This document shows positions 47,374 through 58,450 of a stretch of 64,000 nucleotides of DNA, one piece after another. The DNA is taken from NCBI GenBank assembly GCA_002900995.3, contig CM035310.1, positions 3,123,394-3,187,393 on the forward strand. Reading direction: 5' to 3'. The position numbers were made by a program, and so were the translations under genes. Source of the stretch: Ganoderma boninense. Its lineage: Eukaryota; Basidiomycota; Agaricomycetes; Polyporales; Polyporaceae. How positions within the stretch are numbered: position 1 is the stretch's first letter; each line of letters starts with the position of its first letter. A model generated the notes under the pieces. The model did no database searches and was not told the DNA's origin. It saw only the letters and a program-made list of their open reading frames with translations.

Positions 47374-48997
47374 TCAGGAAGAAGGAGCTGGAGCTTCCGG
47401 CATCGCCGTGAGGAACGTGACGTACAGACGTTCGAACTTGTCCAGCAGCTCCCTGCCGATGTCCGGGTGCTCCTCCCACACGGGCACGGCCGTGATGCCA
47501 GGGTACTCGTTCCCCCAGCGGTCCGATCGCGAGCCGAAACGCAGGCTCTGCACGGCGTCGGTCTGGAGGTTGTGGTACAGGTGCCATGGGGGGTACTTCG
47601 TGTGCGTCGGGAGGATATCTCGCGCTGTGTGCGTGGTCGGGATCGACTCCAAGGGCACGAGCGCGAGGTGCACGGTCGCGACAGCGGCGTTGTACACGGA
47701 CATGTGGACGTGCTTGCATCCGAGAAGACGAGTCTAAGCGAGAACCGAGGGGGTTAGACCAAGCAGCGAAGCCTGCGGCGGAGGGCGAGGGCGACTCACG
47801 AGCCAGAAGACGGCCGTCGTGCCCGCTCTGTAGCCGGGGAGCTTGATGCCGAGCAGGGTCATCATGTTCGTCGGGACGACGCCGGGGCTCGAGATCAAGT
47901 GGTGCACTTCGCCGTCGGTGGAGACGAAGTCCGGGGGCGGCGACTGGAGGTTCCCCTCGCGCGCTTGGATGCCCAGGTGCTCGAGCTCGGCGGTGATGGA
48001 CTCGGCTTGGAACTTGGCACCCTCGTAGGAGTGCCGGGTCTTCGTGAGCTGCCAGTCGTCGGCGGGGTCGAAGGACGGCATCGCGTCCATGGACGACATC
48101 CATATCACACGAGCGGGCCGCCCAGAGGTCCGCGCATAGGCAGCGAGCAGAGGCTGTAGCGAGCGGTACTGGTGCGGCGGCGGTGATAATCAGCAATCTA
48201 TTCGGGGCGCTCGTGAAAAGGGAGGCGCACCACGCAGTAATGGCCGAATACGTTACACTGCCATGCGTATCCCAGGTTGTCCTTGCTCAGGACGCTGGTC
48301 TTCTGGATGTTGGCGCGCGGGTGCGTCACGGTGAGGGTTGGGTAGCGCATGAGGTCGTACTGGTAGAGTAGGTAGTCGAAATGGCTGTACGTCGCGGTGC
48401 CAGCATTCAGTACGAGATGGGAGATGTTGCTGTATCTGTGAAGAAGCATATGAGTTCGTGCGACGCGCTCCGCGGAGAACAGCAAACGACTCGGATGAAG
48501 GGCTCACTTCTTCGCTTCATTCCTCCCGAAATCCAGCACGCTCTCCATGGAGGCCAGGTCGAGGATCTCCACCTCTAGCTTTAAACTAGAGCGGAATGCG
48601 GTTGCATACTTGTATGCCTCGGAACCAGGTAGAAGGGTAGCGATGTGCGTGTCCAGAAGCCCGTATAACTTCGTACACGCGCTCTCAGCGCGGGCAGCGT
48701 CACGGCATGCCATGATGATGGTCAGGTCCCCACCAAATGTGGGCTTGTCCTCGCTAGACGAAGAGGGTCTCTGTGTATTAGCATGAGTATTCGAAGCTGA
48801 GGCATCGCTGGGCACAAAGTATGGTCGTGCGTCGGCGGGACTGAGGGCAGAGAGCTGGACGAGGAGTCGGTGGCAAACTCCGAATCCAACTCCGCTGCGG
48901 AGGTTCGGGCTCAGCACGTACGTTAGGGCAAGCGGAGATGGATGAGAGACTCGCACCTGTTTGCTCCGGTCACGACGACGACTAGCCTTTGGACCAT
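47374..48997 (-). CDS. ERG27: Erg27-like 3-ketosteroid reductase, copy 2 (SDR)
   Basis: Start at 48997 (MVQRLVVVVTGAN), stop at 47374, with five exons placed as in copy 1. Landmarks: GVGFGVCHRLLVQLS, TIIMACRDAARAES, the NAG motif in SHLVLNAGTATYSHFD, WMSSMDAMP with the catalytic Ser, YEGAK as the Tyr/Lys pair, EVHHLISSPGVVPTNM, and the HPDIGRELLDKFERLY tail. It is clearly diverged from copy 1 and has an extra Ser/Asn-rich insertion after PYFVPSD. All catalytic residues are present, so it should be active. Which copy, if either, is the housekeeping ergosterol enzyme cannot be told from the window. Confidence 0.8.
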
Positions 48998-49981
48998 CGG
49001 CGACAAGCTTCAAGATGGAGGACGAAGTGTTGAACCTGTAAAAGGTGCTAAGTATGGACTGTCTGACGATCCACCCTTCCCACAACTATCGCCCAAACCG
49101 CCTTCCGAAGGCTTGGATTCCCCTTCCCCTCCCACGGCCGCTGTGGTCATGGCGGTGGGTCCTAACCGCGTTCCTATCGTGCCTAGACCATCTGACTCCT
49201 GCTGTGCCGTCTGAATAGACAGTTCCGTGTGTTCGTGCGGGGAACATCACCGGCGGAACTGTCAACTTGGGCCATGCCTCCCCAGAAAGTGCGTCCCATC
49301 AATCGGCTTTCAAGTTGTTTGGTCTGGGACTTGTCTGGGACACTCACTACATCTTCCAGGGCCGTTCTCAAATGATGCCAGGTAACGTAATCCCGCGCCG
49401 CCCTTCGTCGCTGTCATCCATCACGCTTCCCCACAATCCGGTCTCGTCAACCGCGCGAAGGCTGGACCGCTGTTTCAGGTGTGCACCTGTCTTGTAGGAG
49501 CTCGGGGAGGGATAAGGCTAGGCAGGGTTTGATTGTGGAGGAGTGCCGTGTAAACTCCTCATCGCGGCGGCCAACGGGTGCGTGTTCCTTGTCCGCTCAT
49601 CCCCCGAGCCTTGTCCATGCTGATCGAAGCAGATCCACACCGCGCCCGCGCCACCCTCGATTAAGGCAGGAAGACGGCCTTCAAAACACCTCCGAGAGAT
49701 CCGGGGCGCTATTCTGCGCGAGTTTTTTCCCCGGCGCGGACGGACTCCATGGAGCGTGAGGCGTCCATCCAAGACAGTTTCATTCTGAACAGTTTTCACA
49801 CCGAACGCCAGTCGTTGAGTTGCAGAAGAGAAGATCGTTGCATCTGGGATTTGTGCTCAGCGGCACGCCTGCTGTTCACGCTGAGCCACCGTTTCCCACA
49901 CCACTGACGAAGGTAAGCACGCGCTGATCCTGCTGATTCTGAGACCGTCGGAGGCGAGTCGCCACTACTTACCTGTACGTA
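48998..49981. other. Intergenic, no gene supported
   Basis: Upstream of Erg27-like copy 2. The frames present are short and without motifs. Confidence 0.4.
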
Positions 49982-50798
49982 TTGAGTCCTTCCACTCTCC
50001 CTCGCCGATCCCGCACTTGCACCCAGCCCGTTGTTTTGAGCAGCGTGCGGACCCATCTTCGTTCACCGTGCTCTCTCAGAAATGCGTTGCATTTCTACGC
50101 CGACAGTGTTCCTTCGCAACGTGCGTACGTCTTCAGCCGTTTTACGTTCGCCACAGCTCACAAGCGCATGCTACAGCTGACTGCCGAGGGACGTACGCCA
50201 TCGGGGGCGAGGAAGGATGTATTTGCCGAAGCTCTCTATATCCTTGCGGCCGTTGGCGTTTTGCTATTGCTAGCATTGATACCCACCAATCTACCGCAAG
50301 CCTCCTGGGACGTGTGCATAGATGCTTATGGCCCGGTTTCTGAGACGGCGCCCCTAGCACAGAGCAAGAGCGGGCGGTCGAGCGTTGCGCACATCCCCAA
50401 GGACTGGGTTACCAAGTCGTTCAATAGCTTGTGAGTAACTCGGGGTCTATTCAATTTTTGTATCTGCATCTCTGATGTTGCATGTTCGTAGCTCCTCACT
50501 CCTATTATTACTATCGACTATCTGGCATTCTGGCCTATCCCAAGACAGAATCCTCGCCTTCATGCGTGGTACGCCGCTTTTACAACCTCTGAGGGGTTTT
50601 TGCACTAAGCATCACGTCGAACCAGCCCCCCAGCTTCGGATGTTTTTGCTACTAGCGGCCGCCGTCTACGCCACATTGTTTCTCGGCTACAGTGGAGAGG
50701 GCCTCTTCGCCGCGTTGTTGAGTTGTGTGACGCATATGATAGACGTAGTCATGCTGGTGTTCGGAGACCCACAGTTGAGGATCGAGACATGGGGTTGA
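49982..50798 (+). CDS. Hypothetical small membrane protein
   Basis: A frame from 49982 (or from the ATG at 50170, MLQLTAEGRTPSG) contains a hydrophobic helix ALYILAAVGVLLLLALIP. At about 50431 a GTGAGT donor can join, through an intron ending in TAG at 50491, to a second frame with two further hydrophobic segments (MFLLLAAAVYATLFLGY and CVTHMIDVVMLVFG), stopping at 50798. Nothing in it matches a family I know. The start and the splice are uncertain, and the gene could be a decayed fragment. Confidence 0.35.
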
Positions 50799-51916
50799 GA
50801 TAATGGCTCGACGCATCGGTGTGCGTGCATGGACGGTCGTAAATGTGGCGCAGGGCGTGCCAGTGGGCGATCACGTTGTCGCCACAATCCACTCCACCCG
50901 GGTCCACTCCATTCAATTCTATGCCGCTGGTATTTTCGTGTGCGACGAGGGGAGCCTTCAAACGACACAATGCGAACTGGACGGAGCGACGACTTCGGCC
51001 AAGTCGGCCAAGTCTCACCTGATGGCGGTGCCAGAGCCTTAGCGGCATCGCAAGTGAGCTTCACAGTAATGTGTTCACTTTGCCCTTGTGCTCCTTAATG
51101 TCTTAACCTTGACCGCAGCTTTGATTTAATTCTGGAGCTGAAATTCATGAGATATTGCCTGGAGCTCAGAGACGCGAAGAGGCACACGTGAGGCCTGGTC
51201 TCACCTGTTCGTCTATCTGCCACAGACGTCGACGGCCAAGGCCTAACTTGAAATGGTACCTGCCCTATGCCGTTGTCCCGCCCACAGGTGCGGAGATACT
51301 TTCTCGGTGCGTCCAGTACTCCGAATTTCCCGTATTTTAGAATGTCGCTAGTACTCACGGTCCTTGGCGGCATTGTCTCTTCCTTCGTAGGCCATTTGAT
51401 TCCGTCTCCCACCGACTGCCTCGCCGCGGTTATGAGCAGCCATCTCAGAAAAAACGGTTAGCATCAATGTCCGCTCGTTTAATAACCACTGAATCTGTTC
51501 TTTGATCTAGGCTCGGCAAAGCCTCATCAAGAAGAGAACGACAGAGCCGGCGGCTCAAACTTCGTCAGCGTTACGTACCTGCCCTGCCCTGCCCTTGGGT
51601 CTCATTGCTTTGAATCTATTCCAGATGATATCTGCATCACCAGCCATTTGTATTGCGTGTCCCCGACTCCCCGTGGGCGATGCGCCATCATGGATCTTGT
51701 GGCACCACAGAGCCCGCCGCGGGCGGTCGAGAAGGATTCAAGCGATGTGTAAACCTACACCACATACATACCCCCCAGGCTGGCCCGCCCCTCATCAAGA
51801 AACCTGACATGGATTGACGGATTGACGATAAGGGGTGATGGTATGGGCGTATATTGTCAATCCGCTCTCTCTAAGTATATCGGATCACGCATCGCAGTGC
51901 AGTTCCATTGTCCCCA
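50799..51916. other. Intergenic, no gene seen
   Basis: Upstream of seven-helix paralogue C. No recognisable coding segment was found. Confidence 0.4.
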
Positions 51917-53209
51917 ATGTCGTCGTCCATGTCCGCGCGGAGCAGCATGAACGGCACCGCGCCCACGTCCGCGAGCAGTGCAGCCACCATAACGGCGGAG
52001 GAGGCCGCCGCGCTCAACGGCGCGATGGACATGCTGCTCCTCTCGGCGATGTGCACGGGGATCCTCATCCCCATCAGCATCGCGCTCTTCTTCTCGTTCT
52101 CGCGCCTCTGGCGCACGCCCATCTTCATCCTCAACGTCTTCGCGCTCGCGCTCGGCTTCGCGTATGGCGGCCTGACGATAAACTACCTGGTGAGTGCTCT
52201 ACGATGCGACCTGGTTTCCTCGTCGCGCCAATGCTCATTGCGCGGACGTTTTTGGTTCCACAGAAGGGGGCGTTCTCCGGCCAGATCCCCAGCGCACGCT
52301 TCACCCTGGCGTTCTCTGCCATGTGTTTCTGCATCCCCGTTTGCGTGCAGGCGATCCTGTTCATCCGGGTCCTCGCAGTCTACCCGCCTCGGACGCTGAC
52401 CTGGAAGCGGAACTTGCTCATCTACGGTCTCTTCGCGGCCCTCTTCATCACCCGGCTCGTCAACATGGCCATCTACCTGACCAAGGTGGCCCGGCGGATT
52501 AACGAGACGGGCGCGGACTCGATCACCATCTCCGTGTACGAGGTGAACCTCCCGAACGGGAAGCTGGAGTGGATCTTGCAGTCGGTCAATGATCTGTGAG
52601 TCTGCAGAGTTCAACTGTACACACCGTCATCACATTGAACTGACTATTGTGTTAGTTATGCGTCGACCCTGTTCCTTCTCAGACTTAACAAAGCCCGCGC
52701 GTTTAGGAGCAAGGACTCCGGAGCAGTACTCAGTGTATTCTCCAACGGCACCCGCAGTGCGTACATCCTCCCTCTATCTTTCTCGCGGCGCACATCCACT
52801 TATCGCCCCCCCCCTCCCCCGCACGACGCACCGCGCAGGCTCGTACTCGGAGCGGCTGAAGGCACTCTTCTGGATCGCCGTCTTCAACTTCGTCTTCCCG
52901 GTGGTCATCAACGTCGTGATCGTGATCATGGCGTTCCGCGAGCCGAACGTGCTCCGCACGTCCGACTTCATCGAGCTCAACAACTTCGTCGAGATCATCT
53001 GCGTCCTCCTCGCCACCGTCTGGTGCACGGGCACGTACTGGGACCACGCGCCCGCGCCGAGCGTCGCGAGCAACCTGCCCCTCGCGTTCGAGGGCGGCAG
53101 CTCGGGGACGACCGAGTCCCTCGCGTCCGTCAAGTTTGCGAGGAGGAGCTTCACGGACTCGCAGTGCCATGAACCGTCGAATGTCGAGATGGTGCGCATC
53201 CCGAAGTAG
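51917..53209 (+). CDS. Seven-transmembrane protein, paralogue C
   Basis: Four exons (51917-52189, 52264-52595, 52656-52756, 52839-53209) give 358 residues from MSSSMSARSS. The Ser/Thr/Ala-rich N-terminus (about 35 residues) is followed by helix 1 LLSAMCTGILIPISIALFF, helix 2 after LWRTPIFILNVFALALGF, helix 3 with CVQAILFIRVLAVYPPR, helix 4 LFAALFITRLVNMAIYL, helix 5 around LQSVNDLYASTLFLLRL, helix 6 LFWIAVFNFVFPVVINVV and helix 7 NNFVEIICVLLATVW. A tail of about 60 residues ends in VEMVRIPK. Intron positions and phases equal those of paralogues A and B, and exon 3 is 101 nt in all three. Function unknown; topology is receptor-like. Confidence 0.82.
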
Positions 53210-53587
53210 GCGAGGGCGTGGATGGTCCGGGGCATCACGTTGTGCGGCTGGCAGTTCGTGTTCTGGTATTCACGCCCTCGACGCGTATTTCAGTAGGGCC
53301 CTTTGTACGATTGCTATGCACGTTGTATTTATTGACGGACTCTGTGGACATTAAAATGCAACTACGTGCCCTCCCAAAGTGCTACCACTTCCAATGTCGC
53401 TTCTGTATTGCGGCAATAATGACAATGAACACAGGCGAGGTGGAGATGACAATAGAGTACAATCGGATAGACATACATCCGCGATACAAACATACACAGT
53501 GATTCAGTACACAACACAGAAGAAAGCGTCCACATAAAAATAATATAACTGGGCGTTCGAATACTTCGTCAGTTCCGAGTTCCAAGT

Positions 53588-54120
53588 CACACACCCCACT
53601 TCTCAGCGGCAGGGCCGCCGTCCGCGAACACGATCGACGCGACGTCCTTGCAGCGTCCAAGGAAGTCCTCCACGCTGCGGATGACACCCTCGACACCCTT
53701 TGCAGCCATGTTGCTAGAGGTTGAAACGACCGAGCGTGCTGCTCCAGCCATGGCGTACGGGACTACTCGGAAGATGTGGGTGATGAGTGGACCTTGTGGG
53801 GGGTGCTCAGCGCAGAGCGTGCACAGAAGGCTTGGATGATAGAGATCGCACTTGACATGGGTTCAGTCGGTAAATCGGCCTCAGGCGGGTAGTTGTACTT
53901 GCCTGAGGCTCGGCAAGCTCTCCGCCTTGTCGAGGTTGTACCTGGCGGAGAAAACGAGAGCACGAAGTCGTATTCTACGTGGGGGAATGATCAGCTTGCG
54001 GGGGAGAAATAGCATGACGAGTACGCACTCACATTCAGGGAATGCGCGGAGAGGTTCCGGGTCCGCCTTCTCGGGGACGGGATATACAGGGTGCTGTTCT
54101 CGGGGGGAGGATTGTGATCA
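53588..54120 (-). CDS. Hypothetical gene, 3' exons only
   Basis: The minus strand carries coding-like pieces: RALVFSARYNLDKAESLPSLRQ (in parts) at about 53890-53960, then after an intron PPQGPLITHIFRVVPYAMAGAA and a last segment VEGVIRSVEDFLGRCKDV ending WGV and stop at about 53588. Upstream pieces (PVYPVPEKADPEPLRAF near 54060; STIKDVLYRSSKYAMQL near 54950-55010) may be earlier exons. I could not build one continuous model and recognise no domain. Confidence 0.35.
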
Positions 54121-55440
54121 AGTGCAGGCACGTATATGTAAAACGAATGAAGATGGCGAAAGACCGAGGAGACAGGCTTCGGCCAAGCAGAGAGAGAGAG
54201 CAGGCGCGGAATCACTGCAGAGCCATGAGCGCGACAGCTGTGATCCATGCCATTCCGCAGCGAGCACCATTGTGCTTCGATCGAGGGGCGGTGTGGGCAT
54301 TTGCAAGGCCCAACGTCCGCCGCCCTTCGACTTGGAGGTACTAACCATACTTGGATGATTCACGAGCCCATCCACACCGGCATTCTCCATGGGTCCAGGC
54401 TAGGTTATGGCGGTATCATCTCCCCTCGCTCCCACCCGGAAGGCATAGTGACTTCCCGCCTATGGGTCGTCCACAGGCCATGCTCCGAAAATTGTGGAAC
54501 CGCGTACCAGGGTCCACAATTCATCGTCAGCATAGCTCTAGAATGGGATACCAGTAGCATGAGAACTTCGATATTCAATGAAAGCGGGAGGTGCAGCTAC
54601 TACTCTGGACTGTATCCTGACCCCCCTGTGATTGAGATGCTGACGGAGTTATGCAATGCTGCGCTTCAGTATCTCACCGCATGGAATCCACTCCAGCGTA
54701 ATAGATGGCTAAAGTTGTGCCATCATTCTTCGACGGTTCGGGGCCAAATTTGAAAATGTTAGTAGTATTTGAAGCCCTTTCTCAGTCTGGTCGGTTGGTG
54801 TGGAATGACGGGGATTGAAAAGTGCACAGCTGCCAATTGGCGATAAAGATGGTAGAAAGACACGAACCATGGATGGCAAAGAGGTTGAGCTGGACGACGG
54901 CCGTGTCATTTCCAGGATAGCGCAATGCGTCCCACCTAACCAAGCTGCATCGCGTATTTCGACGATCGATACAGTACATCCTTGATGGTGCTGAGACTGG
55001 CGTAAAGTCCTCAAAGGCGCCTCTGGTGACGGTCTGGTCAGCCATATACTGGAATCAATGGGTGCTAGACGTACACGGCCGCTCCGTCTGTCGGAGTTCG
55101 CGCCCTGCTAGCCGTACTTTAGAGGAGAATTATCGGGACGCCACTCCGTTTAGACGTGTATTGTTGGATAGGAAGCAAGGGATAAGGGAGAATGGCACGC
55201 TGGCATGGCTTGCATTGGATTACAAAGCTGGATTACAAACTGCCGAAAGGTGATAGTCACGTGATAATTTAGCGCGTTTAGAAGGTCGCGTGATTAATTC
55301 CCAGGGGCGTACCCAACTCCGACTCTCCGAGCGAGGTTGCCAACTTGAAGTTGCCACTGCGTCTCTCATCCTCCGGGCTCCAATGTCCAACGTACAGCTT
55401 CCTGCTGCACGGGCTGTCGGCTGTTCGTGGTTGCGGATGG
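54121..55440. other. No complete gene; possible 5' exons of the minus-strand gene
   Basis: A minus-strand frame starting MADQTVTRGAFEDF at 55045 is protein-like in composition and might begin the gene whose 3' exons lie at 53588-54120. The rest shows nothing. Confidence 0.3.
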
Positions 55441-56609
55441 GTGGTGTGAGGTGGTGGGTCAGTTGTATAACGCCGCATTGTCGTGGTCTGCGGCACGGGT
55501 AGATCTTCAACCGACCTCCGTGTCCGAGGATTGCACAAAGTCGTGTTTGCACCGTACCTCCTCATTCCTCGTTGGGCCAAGGAATGGCATTCCGTATTCT
55601 GTCAACGTACGTATTCTTTCGTGCCGTTCTATTGCATTTTCATCATCTTCATCCTCAAGATGCAGGTGCTCGTAGCAGCTACACGGAGGGTGTCCGAAGT
55701 CACCCTCCCGAGGTCGTCCTCTCCTGTCAACTGGTCACTCCTCTCGCAACCCTTTTCCGCAACCTCTCCGCATACCCTGGCATGCGCTATGCTGTATTCA
55801 TCTCTGAATGCGTTAACACTCGCCCAACATTTGAAGGCCTCCGTCCACGACGGACGTGCGAAGAGTTCACCAGGGGCTTCATCCTCATTGCAAACCGTGA
55901 ATTCCTTCTCTAATCGTATCGTTTTGCAGAGTGGAAGGCCGGATGGAGCGGAATCCTCTCGCCGGATAGAGGTTGTCGCAGGGAAGGAGAAAGAGCTGGA
56001 TTGAAGATTTGTGGGGATGGGGTAACACGGTATGTCCGCTGTATCCGTCACATCCTGGAGGTTCTTGAGTCCCCACCTGGTACACTCCCCTACAACGTGC
56101 TCCATGGATACTCTCTTCATACTCCTCCCTACGCTAGGCCGCTGTTCACGGATGTCATGCTCCGCCCCTGCATTTATGCGCTGACCTGGATCTCCATTTA
56201 TCCTCCTGTCTTTCCCAGAGCGAGTAGGATACGTCTCGCTGCTCGTTGGACTAATCAAGCGACTCTCGCTGCGTCTCGACCTTCTCTGCCATATCATCGT
56301 GCATTTCATCGTTCGTCCTCTCGGGCTGGGAACTTATCTGCAGCTTCCACGCAGCATCTCCAGCAAGGCTTAACCCCCACCACTGATCTATCCACGTTGC
56401 CAGACGAGGCCACGCGTGCTCGTCCCCTCCGATTTGAAGATCATATTCTTCAGGCGAGTGCTCCTTCGTTCCCTGAGCTGTTTGACTGTGTAGACGAGGA
56501 GCAGATGGTCTTTGAGTGTGCGAAGTTCGCTCAGGAGGTCATCCGCGGGCGGGACGACACGTTCCCGGAGATATCCTTGTGTAATCATCATCAACGCCGA
56601 CGTTCTTGA
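55441..56609 (+). CDS. Hypothetical coding region, unassigned
   Basis: Plus-strand frames here look coding in composition. One contains APYLLIPRWAKEWHSVF, another LPYNVLHGYSLHTPPYARPL followed by ALTWISIYPPVFPRASRIRL, and the last EEQMVFECAKFAQEVIRGRD before a stop at 56609. They probably belong to one multi-exon gene or its remains, but splice sites could not be fixed and no family is recognised. Confidence 0.3.
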
Positions 56610-56839
56610 CGAGCTCTAGTCGGAGTCTCCATTGCGTGATAGGTACACGAGGTATGGATTGCCATGGACTCGAGTCTATCCGTTGTACCGCCGACAAGCT
56701 AGTGCTGCTGGACCTACGGCTTCACCAGCGTTCCCGCGGGGATGCAACGGCAACGGACGGAGGTGCGGTGAGGAGGTGCCCTTGCTTGTCCTTGCTGACA
56801 ATGTGTAAGTCTCGACGTGCTTATCGTTCACGCAGGCCT

Positions 56840-57842
56840 TGTCTTCAACGTCGTCTCGTCACCTTGCTACCTCTATCGCCCGTCGGGGTACGGAGATACG
56901 AAGAACTGACAATTTTCTCCGTCGTAGCTATTTACATTTTTCACACCTCATTTTCAATGCGGGAACAGCGACATACGGCCATCTGGACCTCCTTGGCCAT
57001 ACGCTGGATTTCCTTCGCTGCCTCGTTCACGACGTAATGTACGGGTCTATGGTGTCCTGGGCAACGACCACGGGGAGGACGCGTGGGCAGTGCGATATCT
57101 CTGGCGACTACGACCTGGTGCAGTGGTGCAGTACTTTGTCCCCTTCGGCCGTCAGTCCACCTTACCATCCACCTCTTGTTCCACTCCAGTGCCGCTCGCT
57201 TCGAGACGTCGTTGAAGCCTACACTCATCAACCTATTTGGGCATGTCCTCTGGATGTCATCAATTGGTTCTAATCTTACCATGGCCAACAGTCCAACTAC
57301 CCAATCGATCCAATCGCCTCTGCATTCGAGATGCGCACCGTGAAAGCCTCGCAGACCGACCACTCGTCGTAGATGGAGGCGACAGTCCCCCCCGGCTTCC
57401 TATCGGTGAACACGAGCTCATTTTTCATCTGGATACCAGGATATCGGCCACGTTTTTGCTCGTACGTACGTAGTCGCCTCTCTCTATTTCTCCCCTTGTG
57501 TCCATGGAATTGTGACCACTGACCACCGTGCGCACTCAGGTCCACTTCGTTTCTGCGGCCCACCTCGCCCTCGTCCTCTCGCCTCCAGTGCCGACCGTGC
57601 ACAACGCGCCGCGGCTCTCGCCGCTCGACGTCGAGTCTCTCTTCTGGTACTGGTACTACTAGGGCTAGACAGGCGCTGCGATTTGGTAGCGAGAACGACT
57701 TGTCGGGGAGGGAGCCAGGGTGACTGCAGTGCCCGTGTGGAAGGAGCGCCCGGATGCGAGGGAGGTGCTGCTGGGGCGGTTAGAGAGGCTGTACCAAGCT
57801 TTCAACATGGAGAATGCGGGGCGGGAGAGGGACGAGGGTTAA
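56840..57842 (+). pseudogene. ERG27: Erg27-like copy 3, decayed
   Basis: Homologous blocks appear in the right order. HFSHLIFNAGTATYGHLDLLG lies near 56940 (read in overlapping parts). GHVLWMSS lies near 57238 with the SSL..P context lost. IWIPGY lies near 57430. A long C-terminal block has PTVHNAPRLSPLDVES and AVPVWKERPDAREVLLGRLERLYQAF (in parts), ending near 57842. The Tyr-x-x-x-Lys catalytic block is not readable, TAG and TAA stops interrupt the C-terminal block near 57660, and the N-terminal cofactor exon is absent. It stands directly upstream of the intact carrier gene. Confidence 0.75.
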
Positions 57843-58450
57843 TCGTTGATTCGACCTTTGCGACATGTCTTCAACAAAACAAGCTTGCAATCAATTTCTT
57901 TAGGGCCGGCTGGTACACGTGGCTATGTTGTGGGCACCCGGCTATGTCGGGAATCTCGAGTCTTGAGCTTAACACTGCACATCCATATGCATGCAGAGTA
58001 GTCATCCGCTCTGCCCGCCTTCTTTCCTGGCTTTACTGCAACATGAATGGACTTGAGTGTGAGGGTACACTCGGACGTATATCAAAACCCTCCAATGGGC
58101 GCCGTGAGAAGCGTTGCGGTATTCATCTTTTCTGCTGCGGCTTCTGGAGCGACAAACACCTCTGACCTTGTCTTTGTCTCTCAGATCCAGCACGACCACG
58201 GTCGACGCCATGTCCCCAGGAGCACTGACTAACGGCTGGCGACTCCCTTCCAACCTCACCCGTGGCTGATCCGGTCCAAATCGAAGCTGGGCGGGGCGTG
58301 GCCAGGGAGCGAACACCATCCAGCGGCGTGCTCAGAGTTGGACATTTGTGGGAACGGTGTGGACTGACGCTGTCTGGCCGTCGGGTATGCAAGCGACGAA
58401 TATCCACATGTGTAGTCGCGCATTCATTCATCGTCGCCTTGACTAGCACT
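57843..58450. other. Upstream region of the carrier gene
   Basis: No gene. The 80 bp before the carrier ATG resemble the DNA before the exon-1 relic at 40.2 kb, so the promoter was copied with it. Confidence 0.4.

Noticed and set aside
55441..56609. Possible retrotransposon open reading frame
   Set aside because: No reverse transcriptase, integrase or RNase H motif was seen, and no long terminal repeats flank it.
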